Assembly (NCBI GenBank): GCA_902773265.1
Contig: CACYDZ010000270.1
Coordinates: 1 to 5,666 of the forward strand
Length of the DNA: 5,666 nt
Source: an uncultured Ruminococcus sp.
Lineage (GTDB): Bacteria; Bacillota; Clostridia; Oscillospirales; Acutalibacteraceae
Direction of reading: 5' to 3'
The position numbers and the translations under genes were made by a program. Position 1 is the first letter of the stretch, and each line of letters opens with the position of its first letter. Positions 1 to 5,480 of this stretch are shown here, one piece after another. The notes below the pieces were generated by a model that ran no database searches, was not told where the DNA came from, and worked only from the letters and a program-made list of their open reading frames with translations.

Positions 1-1
1 A

Positions 2-196
2 ATGTTCGGATTCAATGAAATTTCGAGTGCCGAGGTGGGACATTATAAAAACCTGGGGAGAACCATTTATACGCTCCGACTGCATATGAGTAACGGCGAA
101 ACTCATTATTTTATGATGCCCAAACAGGAAACCGCCATAAAGTGGGTAAAGTCTATCAACACACAGTTACCATGCACCTATAAGCAGTTAGTATAG
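2..196 (+). CDS. C-terminal end of a possible PH-like domain protein (partial)
   Basis: This is the last 64 codons of a reading frame that is open at the left edge. The ATG at base 2 is probably an internal Met and the gene starts upstream. The visible part has short alternating hydrophobic stretches (EISSAEVGHYKNLGRTIYTLRLHM), a turn with SNGE, another strand (HYFMMP), and then a helix with a conserved-looking Trp (AIKWVKSIN). A strand-strand-turn-strand-helix ending of this kind is typical of bacterial PH-like (bPH/GRAM-type) domains, which often sit at membranes. That assignment rests on the pattern alone and is tentative. The downstream operon starts 94 bases later behind its own candidate promoter, so a link is uncertain. 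Confidence 0.5.
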   Translation: MFGFNEISSAEVGHYKNLGRTIYTLRLHMSNGETHYFMMPKQETAIKWVKSINTQLPCTYKQLV

Positions 197-218
197 GAGA
201 GCCAAAAACATTGTGTAC

Positions 219-233
219 TATGTATAATACATA
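219..233 (+). promoter_or_regulatory. Palindrome overlapping a TATAAT box, candidate promoter/operator of the 290-2014 operon
   Basis: TATGTAT-A-ATACATA is a perfect 7-1-7 inverted repeat, and a TATAAT hexamer (223-228) lies inside it. No good -35 box stands 16-18 bases upstream, so the promoter would be weak or need an activator. The position is right, 57 bases before the first gene of the operon, and a dimeric regulator binding here would cover the -10 box. The sequence is AT-rich, so chance is possible. Confidence 0.3.
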
Positions 234-289
234 TCACAAATATCAATCACTTGAAACAAATTTTCCAATGGTGTATGGAGGAATGAGCG

Positions 290-793
290 ATGTTAAAAAA
301 AATACCTCAAAAACATAGAGGGGCAACCAAAACCGCATTAAGAGCGATAGCCGCTTTGGGTCCGATTGGGGCTTTTTCATCAGTAGCCGATATTGCTGCA
401 ATTGCAACTGTTTGGGGGAGTTGTCTTTACAGTGTTGCTGCAAAAGAGAATTGTCATCTTGACAAAGATACCGCAGTCGGTATTTGCAAATCAGCATTAT
501 TAGGATTATCCGGTTATTATGTAGGGTGTAAAACAGCTACCAAATTTTTTTGGCTAATACCCGGAGCAGGCATATTTATGGCGATGGGATTGAGTACACT
601 GACGAACATTATATTTACTTATCGTTTTGTTTTAACTCTATGCAACATTTTTACAGAGAAAAAAAATAAGGTGAATATAGACAACTTAGCTGACAACATC
701 AAAGCGATGTTTAAGGGGAATGGACCATTAAATGATGTTAAGGATATTGTGGATATTTTTATTCACGGAGATTCATCGAAAAAATCTTTTTAG
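290..793 (+). CDS. Small membrane protein, DUF697-like layout, function unknown
   Basis: The product has 167 residues. The start is set by GGAGG at 277-281, 8 bases before the ATG. A basic N-terminus (KK, KHR) is followed by a hydrophobic segment at about residues 17-50 with a buried Asp34, a second at about 62-80, and a third at about 88-118 beginning with a W-LIPGAG turn. The last 45 residues are soluble and charged. The arrangement (Asp in the first segment, VW about 50 residues before an IPG turn, then a final membrane helix) matches the protein at 1461-1931, so the two are probably distant paralogues. DUF697/YcjF-type domains have a similar layout, and some of those accompany GTPases, but no GTPase is visible here. 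It is the first gene of the operon, 68 bases before the next. The product is likely an integral membrane protein of unknown function. Confidence 0.75.
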   Translation: MLKKIPQKHRGATKTALRAIAALGPIGAFSSVADIAAIATVWGSCLYSVAAKENCHLDKDTAVGICKSALLGLSGYYVGCKTATKFFWLIPGAGIFMAMGLSTLTNIIFTYRFVLTLCNIFTEKKNKVNIDNLADNIKAMFKGNGPLNDVKDIVDIFIHGDSSKKSF

Positions 794-861
794 TGGATTG
801 CATTCCTGTTCCTTTAGCATACTAATGTATCAAAATAAATTTCGGCAAAGGAAGTGAAAAC

Positions 862-1464
862 ATGAAATTATCGGTGATTTTGGACGAAATAGACTATGCT
901 GCGTTGCCAAATCTTTTTGTATCGGAAGACAGTGGTTTTTTGAAAAGGTTAATCAGCTCATTTTTAAAAAGCGGTATTGCTGTGTTGCCCCAGCAACTTA
1001 AAGACCGTGCATTCATCAAGTTTACAGAACGCAACAAGAACAGCATTTTGTCAGAAATCAACAATATCATGGACAAAAAGAAGATTCCGGCTAAGGTCTA
1101 TGAGATGAGTGTTGACCGATGTGATTTCGGCATGAGAATCAGCGTGAGTGTCAATGCGGTGTGGAAAGACATAGTTTGTCGGTTTCTACCCGATTTATTG
1201 TGGCTGATTCCCCAGAATGATAGTACAGAGACAGTATTTGATGTTGTAAACATCATAGGAGATGCCAAAGAACCGATTGTATCGGTTTTGCTGGAACGAT
1301 TGGATGAGTACCGTAAAACGGAGCCGTTGATTGTCTATTTTGTTATGCGGTATAAAGAGGAAATCTGCGATGCACTCACAAAGTTGTTAGCCGACAAAGG
1401 GATTTCTACGAAAGTAATGTCTTTGATGGCAGACTTAGATTCTAAAAAGGAGGAAGAAAAATGA
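862..1464 (+). CDS. Soluble protein of unknown function between two small membrane-protein genes
   Basis: The product has 200 residues and I do not recognise it. The start is supported by AAAGGAAG at 847-854, 7 bases before the ATG. There is no signal peptide or clear membrane segment. The protein is mixed alpha/beta with amphipathic helices: residues 25-70 are rich in Lys and Leu, residues 100-118 are a hydrophobic stretch with two Trp (VWKDIVCRFLPDLLWLIP), and residues 135-175 are helical. It ends in a highly charged tail, DSKKEEEK. Its stop codon overlaps the start of the next gene in ATGA (1461-1464), so the two are probably translated in a fixed ratio. A cytoplasmic partner of the flanking membrane proteins is a reasonable inference, but nothing in the sequence proves it. 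Confidence 0.75.
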   Translation: MKLSVILDEIDYAALPNLFVSEDSGFLKRLISSFLKSGIAVLPQQLKDRAFIKFTERNKNSILSEINNIMDKKKIPAKVYEMSVDRCDFGMRISVSVNAVWKDIVCRFLPDLLWLIPQNDSTETVFDVVNIIGDAKEPIVSVLLERLDEYRKTEPLIVYFVMRYKEEICDALTKLLADKGISTKVMSLMADLDSKKEEEK

Positions 1465-1931
1465 ACGAACAATTGCTAATCAAATCTGCTATTCAAGCAC
1501 TGCGTACTTATTATCCTAATGCTGATGAGGCAGAGAAAATTATCATCAATTCCGCCATAGTAGCGGCTGCTGCCGATACAGCAGGAGGTCTCATCCCTGG
1601 AATTGCTATTCCGGCTACCATCATTGCCTGCTTTGGAACTGTCTGGGTTATGTATGGTAAGCTTTGCAAGGAGTTGGGTATTTCTCTTAAGAAGAATATA
1701 CTGAAGGTTCTCGCAAGAGCGGTTTTAGCTAACATTGCCGCAACTCTTGGTGGTGCAATTGTTGCTTTGCTTGCAGGTATGTTGATTCCTGGTACTTCAA
1801 TTATTGCTTCTGCTATCGTTTCATTTCTCACAGTGTATCTTGCAGGTCTGACTTTTCTTCGGCTTATTTTGAAACTGGCGGAAAAAAGCAACGATCCATA
1901 TTCGTTCAGTGACTTAGCACAAGCGAGATGA
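1461..1931 (+). CDS. Small membrane protein, DUF697-like, second copy in the operon
   Basis: The product has 156 residues. The start is supported by AGGAGG at 1448-1453, 7 bases before the ATG, inside the end of the preceding gene (ATGA overlap). The N-terminal 27 residues are helical and charged. Ala/Gly-rich hydrophobic segments lie at about residues 29-64 (with Asp39 and an IPG turn at 46-48) and about 80-106, and a last one at about 109-138 again begins with IPG. Between them, YGKLCKELGI with a following KK resembles the loop after the first helix pair in DUF697-type domains. The layout parallels the product of 290-793, with about 50 residues from the VW pair to the second IPG turn in both. 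It could be a channel-like or membrane-remodelling component, but function is unknown. The stop codon overlaps the ATG of a 28-codon frame. Confidence 0.8.
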   Translation: MNEQLLIKSAIQALRTYYPNADEAEKIIINSAIVAAAADTAGGLIPGIAIPATIIACFGTVWVMYGKLCKELGISLKKNILKVLARAVLANIAATLGGAIVALLAGMLIPGTSIIASAIVSFLTVYLAGLTFLRLILKLAEKSNDPYSFSDLAQAR

Positions 1932-2014
1932 AAAAAGAAGCCAAAAATACAAAGGTCAGCAAAGATGACTTGGATGCAGCAAAAAAGGCTTTCGATGACA
2001 ACAAAAACAATTAG
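1928..2014 (+). CDS. Possible 28-residue charged peptide, translationally coupled to the gene before it
   Basis: ATG at 1928 overlaps the preceding stop in ATGA, and the frame runs 28 codons to TAG. The peptide begins MKKEAKNTKVSK and continues with an amphipathic helix, DDLDAAKKAFDDNKNN. It is very hydrophilic with no Cys and no membrane segment. There is no strong ribosome binding site, only GCGAG just before the ATG, so translation would depend on coupling, as at the 1461 overlap. The alternative is that it was once the C-terminal tail of the membrane protein and was split off by a frameshift: a charged helix after SFSDLAQA would make a natural ending. Clean codons and the repeated ATGA arrangement favour a real small gene, but only modestly. 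Confidence 0.4.
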   Translation: MKKEAKNTKVSKDDLDAAKKAFDDNKNN

Positions 2015-2394
2015 GACAATCGAACATTTAAATTACAGTTGAAAACGGTGAGAAATAAAAACCATAGATGATTGTATATAAAGAGCAAGTATATCATTTT
2101 TCGCAGTTATGCACAATAAATATACACTGTCTGTCACCCTGAACGAAGTGAAAGGTCTTAAAAAAGATCTTTCGCTTCGTTCGGAACGACAAGTGTTTGT
2201 GTAATTTTTCAAATTTGCTCATTTATAGTAACAGATTTACTTCACGAAGATACCATCAACAGCAAAAACACTATTCCGAAATGTATAGGAACATTACTGT
2301 CATAAACGAGGATAACAGGATTGACTTTATATATCATTTCCCTGCGGAATTGATACAACTCTTATTAAATTTATGTAAGAAGGGGGAGCTTTTC
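2015..2394. other. 380-base intergenic stretch holding a palindromic repeat
   Basis: No convincing gene is present. The main content is the stem-loop at 2132-2191, listed separately. The frame of the 2395 gene stays open back to about 2197, but that extension has no ribosome binding site and begins within 10 bases of the repeat, so I treat it as leader. I see no clear sigma-70 promoter: TTGACT at 2321 has no -10 at a proper distance. There is also no terminator with a T-tract after the operon. Confidence 0.6.
2132..2191. repeat. 28-bp imperfect stem-loop repeat, MITE/REP-like
   Basis: The left arm (2132-2159) starts TGTCACCCTGAACGAAGTG, and the right arm (2164-2191) ends CTTCGTTCGGAACGACA. 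They pair over 28 positions with one three-base internal mismatch and three G-T wobbles around an AAAA loop. Short outer arms, ACACT (2124-2128) and AGTGT (2192-2196), extend it after a three-base bulge. The core resembles the dispersed bacterial repeat of the type TGTCATTCTGAGCGAAGCGAAGAATC, known from memory in many copies per genome. It could be a non-autonomous mobile element or an RNA hairpin acting as a terminator. No T-tract follows on either strand. Confidence 0.75.
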
Positions 2395-3000
2395 ATGAGT
2401 ATCGCAAAAGGACTTGGTCATTTAGTTTTGGCAGCAGGGCAAATTGCATACAGATGTTCAGGCGGTGGTAATACGGGAACCAGCTATTCTGCAGGTCAGA
2501 ATTTAAAGAAAGCGATAGCAGAATTTAAAGGAGAAGCGGTCTCCGATAAACCTAACATTAACTGGGAAATAATTGATTTTGGCTTGGGATATATTGGATG
2601 CACACAAGTATTTTGGTTGGGGAGTGACCGAAATCAAAAATTTACGGTTTGTGGTGTTGAATACACAGGGTGGAGTACTATGGAATTATACTATCCTACT
2701 GCACGAAAATTTATTCCGGAACTAAAACCGAATTTTCCAAAATGTGACCGTGTCACTTTTGGTTTTGACGCTTATGGTCGACCAATCGTAAAATGTGTCA
2801 AAACCTTTCCGTGTAAAGATGAGAATGACAGGCAATATCACCGAGAGAAACGTTTATATTTTTTTACAGTAGAGGATAAAATACACTTTTTGTATGTTGA
2901 AAAAGGTGCAAAAGTCAATAAAATGTTTGTAGCAGTGGATATCAATTGTTATGATAATCAAACCCGTCAACTTTTAAAAGATGCTCAATTACCGGTCTAA
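2395..3000 (+). CDS. Orphan protein of unknown function, 201 residues
   Basis: I do not recognise this product. The start is fixed by AGGGGGAG at 2381-2388, 6 bases before the ATG. The frame is open 66 codons further upstream, but without a ribosome binding site. The N-terminus (KGLGHLVLAAGQIAY) is one short hydrophobic helix that is weak as a signal peptide, followed by a Gly/Ser/Thr-rich linker at 22-35 (CSGGGNTGTSYS). Residues 55-180 look like a beta-rich globular domain with many aromatics (NWEIIDFGLGYIG, FWLGSD, WSTMELYY, RLYFFTVEDKIHFLYVEK). Cys residues at 21, 69, 86, 117, 134, 140 and 185 are scattered without a metal-site pattern. It stands alone between a palindromic repeat and a 515-base gap. 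The aromatic-rich beta character recalls small effector, immunity or ligand-binding proteins, but that is only an impression. Confidence 0.7.
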   Translation: MSIAKGLGHLVLAAGQIAYRCSGGGNTGTSYSAGQNLKKAIAEFKGEAVSDKPNINWEIIDFGLGYIGCTQVFWLGSDRNQKFTVCGVEYTGWSTMELYYPTARKFIPELKPNFPKCDRVTFGFDAYGRPIVKCVKTFPCKDENDRQYHREKRLYFFTVEDKIHFLYVEKGAKVNKMFVAVDINCYDNQTRQLLKDAQLPV

Positions 3001-3515
3001 CAGAACCGACTTGCCAATCAACGCATAACCTAAACGCCTTATATCGACCGATAAGAGAGATACAATAAAAAATTTTCAGCTAATGGAAACACATTGGAAT
3101 AGCTGTTTATATCGTTAAACTTTTAATAATAAAATTTTGTGTTATCTAATGTCAACTGAAATCTTGTCTGATTTAGTTCCTGCAAGGTTTCTTTGAAACT
3201 GTTCGGACGCTCGTTCGATAAAACATAATAGTATAGTGTTAATATATTGGCGTGGTGTATGGATATAATTGGCGGAGGAACGACTGTATCTCGTTCCTCC
3301 ATTCGTAAATGGTCACCAGTTTTTCTCCTTCCGTTGGGTCTATGGACGATAATTGTTGACTAAGCTGATTCTTACACTGTCGCAGATAAAACCGATTTTC
3401 ATGCGGATTAACCGATGGCTGAAAAAATTTTTCTTGTATTTGTGCAAAGAAGCTCGGATTCATTCCACGCCATTTGCGTGTGGATGCTCTAATTGAATGG
3501 GAGGGAGAAGTTAAA
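3001..3515. other. 515-base gap with a perfect hairpin and unassigned minus-strand frames
   Basis: No gene can be supported firmly. A minus-strand frame from 3463 to 3239 encodes 74 residues, including a protein-like stretch (IDPTEGEKLVTIYEWRNEI), but its ATG has no ribosome binding site. Directly beyond it, about 3237-3125 on the minus strand, another frame reads LSNERPNSFKETLQELNQ and ends FYY before a stop. Together they could be the frameshifted tail of a decayed gene whose 5' part is lost. The stretch also contains CAGCTA/TAGCTG arms at 3077-3105 and a small CACGC-CATTT-GCGTG hairpin at 3466-3480, just before the next gene. No intrinsic terminator with a T-tract is visible after the gene ending at 3000. 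Confidence 0.5.
3274..3300. repeat. Perfect 10-bp inverted repeat
   Basis: GGAGGAACGA (3274-3283) and TCGTTCCTCC (3291-3300) are exact reverse complements around a 7-base loop. No T-tract follows on either strand, so it is not a standard terminator. On a plus-strand transcript the left arm carries a GGAGG that would be locked in the stem, but no start codon stands near it. Confidence 0.6.
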
Positions 3516-4211
3516 ATGGATAATCAGAAGTTATATGATGAAGTATTGCATGAGCAGGGTCAACCATTTTTGACACACCATATCGAAGATGTTGCTAATT
3601 TGAATCATAAAAAGAATCCTGCATTTCGTAGATTGACGGTACTGTGTGCTGTCGGCAATGGATATATGATGTATCATTTGGCAGAATTTTTTGAACGATA
3701 TTCACGCATAAAAGGTGCTTCACCGTTTTATGTGCGTGCCTCCAATTACTGGCGGTATCGTGCTTACCTCAAAGGATATAAGCTGGCTGTCAAATGGTTC
3801 ACGAATTTTTTTGCCGAACACCCTGGCGAACAATTGGAATCTATTCTATATGAATACCCTGTGGCGGGTTTTGGGAGCCATGAGATAACGGGAACTATGC
3901 TGAACGACCTTGGGTTCTGGTTCTTTGATTCCGAAAGAACCTATTATTTCAAGAGTTGCCAGAATGATGTGGTAATTGTAGTAGGCTCTTATGAAAGCTA
4001 TGATTCAGGGGACAATGACGGATTCGGTAGGGAAGATTATTATGACTGGTGGTTTTTGGACGAGAATATGCAGAGTATTCCTAATGTATGTAAAATCAAC
4101 ACCTCATCAGGTGGAAATAAGCTTCTTGAGGAGTTAGCTGAGGAACGAGCCAAAGCGGAAAAAATTGTACTGGGCAGACGAAACATCACAAAATCCCAAA
4201 AAAGAGAATGA
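3516..4211 (+). CDS. Orphan aromatic-rich acidic protein of unknown function, 231 residues
   Basis: I do not recognise this product. The start at 3516 is chosen over an in-frame ATG 14 codons upstream because GGGAGGGAG (3499-3507) sits 8 bases before it. There is no signal peptide or membrane helix. Residues 1-110 are helical, with a very aromatic section at 70-100 (FYVRASNYWRYRAYLKGYKL, then WFTNFF). Residues 110-160 look beta-rich. A strongly acidic, Tyr/Trp-rich segment follows at 158-182 (SYESYDSGDNDGF, REDYYDWWFLDEN). The C-terminus is a basic helix ending KSQKRE. The acidic part resembles surfaces seen in immunity or SMI1/SUKH-like proteins, but no family can be named. The stop codon overlaps the ATG of a transposase fragment by ATGA; as that fragment is decayed, I regard this as accidental. 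Confidence 0.75.
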   Translation: MDNQKLYDEVLHEQGQPFLTHHIEDVANLNHKKNPAFRRLTVLCAVGNGYMMYHLAEFFERYSRIKGASPFYVRASNYWRYRAYLKGYKLAVKWFTNFFAEHPGEQLESILYEYPVAGFGSHEITGTMLNDLGFWFFDSERTYYFKSCQNDVVIVVGSYESYDSGDNDGFGREDYYDWWFLDENMQSIPNVCKINTSSGGNKLLEELAEERAKAEKIVLGRRNITKSQKRE

Positions 4212-4597
4212 GCATGACATTGGCAAAAATGCCACAGAGCGGAATCAATCATTTTCGGTTATTGGCGACTGCCATGGTTAAATTCAAACCTGAAGTCACT
4301 GACAACACACCACAAAATCTTTGTCTTGATGCCGGTTATACAGGTGCTGAAAAAATAATTTACGACAAAAAATACATTCTGCATATCCGTCCTAGAGGTG
4401 AAGAAAAGGAAGAGAAAATCAAGAATCCAAATTTCAAAGCACGAAAATGGGTTGTTAAAGTAATACATTCGTTTTTTAATTGTTTCCGTAAACTGGTGGT
4501 TCGTTATGAGAAAAAAGCAAGAAATTATTTAGCTCTCATTCATTTTGCTTGTGCTATCATTTTCTGGAGAAAAATTAGTCCTGTTTATAAACAATAA
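4208..4597 (+). pseudogene. IS5-family transposase, C-terminal fragment, inactive
   Basis: The last 115 or so residues match the C-terminal half of IS5-type DDE transposases. LCLDAGYTGAEK carries the second catalytic Asp (residue 41), and HIRPRGEE, NPNFKARKWVV, HSFFNCFRKLVVRYEKK and NYLALIHFACAIIFWRK follow in the family order. The N-terminal half with the first Asp is missing: similarity begins only around residue 11 (SGINHFRLL), directly against the end of the preceding gene. The usual WVVE catalytic Glu is a Lys here (codon AAA at 4457-4459), so the fragment would be dead even without truncation. The right end of the element may lie just after the stop, near 4609-4630, but without its left end the terminal repeat cannot be proven. 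No matching N-terminal part is seen upstream in the window. Confidence 0.85.
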
Positions 4598-4714
4598 TTT
4601 ACGGATGAGTTCTAAATTTATAAATGAGCCAGTCTGAAAATGATACAAATTACCTATCAAATTCAAGCGCATATTTCATAAATTAAGTTTCTGCTTTAGA
4701 AATACATCTCATAT

Positions 4715-4753
4715 ATATCTTATTTTTTGCTAAAAAATAAGATATTATTTTTT
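4715..4753 (+). terminator. AT-rich hairpin with T-tract, possible intrinsic terminator
   Basis: The arms ATATCTTATTTTTT (4715-4728) and AAAAAATAAGATAT (4732-4745) pair perfectly over 14 bp around GCT. They are followed by TATTTTTT to 4753. The stem has only one G-C pair, so it is weak for its length, but the T-tract is in the right place to end transcripts coming from the IS5 fragment side. Confidence 0.45.
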
Positions 4754-4764
4754 CAAAATGGTCA

Positions 4765-4793
4765 TTGTAAGAGAAACTTATGCGTGATATAAT
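4765..4793 (+). promoter_or_regulatory. Sigma-70-type promoter with extended -10
   Basis: TTGTAA (4765-4770), a 17-base spacer, and TATAAT (4788-4793) preceded by TGA, which forms an extended -10. The start of transcription would fall near 4800, about 25 bases before a long palindrome. No gene follows in the next 400 bases on this strand, so the transcript may be a small RNA, a relic, or a long leader running to the peptide gene at 5303. Confidence 0.5.
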
Positions 4794-4824
4794 ACATTTA
4801 CAATCAAGATCACCTTTATTTCTG

Positions 4825-4860
4825 TTTTGACATAATAAAATTTTGGTATTATGCCAAAAT
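4825..4860. promoter_or_regulatory. Overlapping double palindrome, operator-like
   Basis: TTTTGACATAATA (4825-4837) and TATTATGCCAAAA (4847-4859) pair over 13 positions with one mismatch around a 9-base loop. A second palindrome, TTTTGGTATTATGCCAAAA (4841-4859), pairs 9-1-9 with one mismatch and shares the right arm. The two stems exclude each other as RNA. As DNA the sequence looks like a two-dimer operator. A perfect TTGACA hexamer lies at 4827-4832, but the TATTAT after it stands only 14 bases away. Confidence 0.45.
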
Positions 4861-4929
4861 CAGATGAAAATGATAACTTACATATTGAAAGTTATTAATA
4901 AAAAACTGTGCCAAGGTATGTTATTTAAA

Positions 4930-5217
4930 TTAACTCGTTGTGCCAGTAAAAATAAAGGTTGCTATTAGAAGATAAAAAAGATGTTTGATACAAGTTTGAG
5001 ATTGTAGAGGATAAAAAAGTGTATTGATAAGCAAAGTAAGGTTATAAGCCAATATTTTATTGACCAGACGAGTACATAATCCACGAAAAGTTTTGGCAAG
5101 TACTCTTTCAGTATTAAGTTGTTCGGAAAGTTGTGAGAATACCTTTTCAATTTTTTTGCGAGATTTAAAAATCATCTGTCTGAAAGGTTTTGACCATTGA
5201 TTTTTGCTGTTGTTACA
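4930..5217 (-). pseudogene. IS982-like transposase, C-terminal fragment
   Basis: Read on the minus strand, the frame is open from 5217, just after an in-frame stop at 5218-5220, to the stop at 4930-4932, about 95 codons. It carries the C-terminal signature of IS982-type DDE transposases: QWSKPFRQ, then RKKIEKVFSQLSEQLN, in which the Glu after KKI is probably the third catalytic residue, then AKTFRGLCTRLVNKILAYNL. A normal member is about 300 residues, so two thirds are missing, including both Asp residues. A Met at 5175 could start translation but has no ribosome binding site and lies inside the conserved domain. Family assignment is from the motif pattern, and a related DDE group is possible. 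Its inner edge coincides with the promoter of the peptide gene at 5303. Confidence 0.7.
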
Positions 5218-5224
5218 CTATAAT
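5197..5224 (+). promoter_or_regulatory. Promoter of the Cys-rich peptide gene
   Basis: TTGATT (5197-5202), a 16-base spacer, and a consensus TATAAT (5219-5224). Transcription would start near 5231, giving a leader of about 70 bases before the peptide ATG. The -35 box and spacer lie within the transposase remnant, and the -10 box begins at its last codon, so the IS debris may have supplied part of this promoter. Confidence 0.55.
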
Positions 5225-5225
5225 G

Positions 5226-5238
5226 ACAACTATGTTGT
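5226..5238. promoter_or_regulatory. Small palindrome over the transcription start, possible operator
   Basis: ACAAC-TAT-GTTGT is a perfect 5-3-5 inverted repeat, extended by AAT/ATT after a one-base bulge. It begins one base after the -10 box and covers the expected transcription start, a good place for a repressor. It is short, so chance cannot be excluded. Confidence 0.3.
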
Positions 5239-5302
5239 ATTGTTAGTTTTAGTCCTTTTGGCTATTTCTGAATATATTATTTTAAGTAGGAGGTGATATA
5301 AA

Positions 5303-5461
5303 ATGACATCTTTGTTGTTGGACAGCACTGAATTGAAAGCTCTTGATACTGCATTGACAGGTATGGAAGATGAATTTGGTGCAGAGTATTCGTTCAGCCC
5401 TGATTATTCCGAATTTTCGTGCAGTTGCTCTGGTCCTGCTCAGTCTTGCGTATGGCACTAA
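5303..5461 (+). CDS. Cys-rich RiPP precursor peptide, 52 residues
   Basis: This small gene encodes a leader-core peptide. The start is fixed by AGGAGGTGAT (5288-5297), almost fully complementary to the 16S rRNA end and typical of highly expressed genes. The leader (about residues 1-30) is acidic and helical, with LLLDSTELKALDTALTGMEDEF. The C-terminal part is rich in Ser and aromatics and ends CSCSGPAQSCVWH, with Cys at 40, 42 and 49 and none elsewhere. Cys confined to the C-terminus plus an adjacent radical SAM gene is the hallmark of rSAM-modified RiPPs, including the ranthipeptides, in which thioether bridges join Cys to another residue. The small Cys-rich peptides of FibroRumin-type systems are a possible relative, recalled from memory and unproven. 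There is no GG cleavage site. Product activity is unknown; antibacterial or signalling roles are both seen in such families. Confidence 0.8.
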   Translation: MTSLLLDSTELKALDTALTGMEDEFGAEYSFSPDYSEFSCSCSGPAQSCVWH

Positions 5462-5480
5462 GCGTTATGCTCTAAGCGAA

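Larger units (their letters stand above)
4598..4929. other. Gene-free AT-rich stretch between two IS remnants
   Basis: This stretch holds no convincing gene. It contains a terminator-like hairpin, a good promoter and an overlapping double palindrome, each listed separately. A 15-codon frame at 4851 (MPKSDENDNLHIESY) starts inside the palindrome without a ribosome binding site and is not called. The promoter therefore has no obvious product now and may be a leftover of a gene disrupted by the insertions. Confidence 0.6.

Noticed and set aside
243..497. An 84-codon minus-strand frame
   Set aside because: Antisense to the well-supported gene starting at 290; no start signal and low-complexity Gln/Leu composition.
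1511..1891. A 126-codon minus-strand frame
   Set aside because: It is fully antisense to the membrane-protein gene at 1461-1931, has no ribosome binding site, and its Ala/Pro/Arg content is the mirror of the sense codons.
2321..2356. TTGACT as the -35 of a promoter for the 2395 gene
   Set aside because: No -10-like hexamer at 15-19 bases; the nearest candidate is 24 bases away.
2197..2394. A 66-codon N-terminal extension of the 2395 gene from a TTG
   Set aside because: No ribosome binding site, an atypical start, and it begins at the outer arm of a repeat; AGGGGGAG before 2395 gives a much better start.
3474..3515. A 14-codon upstream start for the 3516 gene
   Set aside because: No ribosome binding site before it; GGGAGGGAG fits the ATG at 3516.
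4851..4898. A 15-codon frame, MPKSDENDNLHIESY
   Set aside because: Its ATG lies inside a palindrome without a ribosome binding site and it is too short to judge.
4965..5150. A 61-codon minus-strand frame
   Set aside because: It overlaps the transposase fragment in another phase and lacks any start signal.
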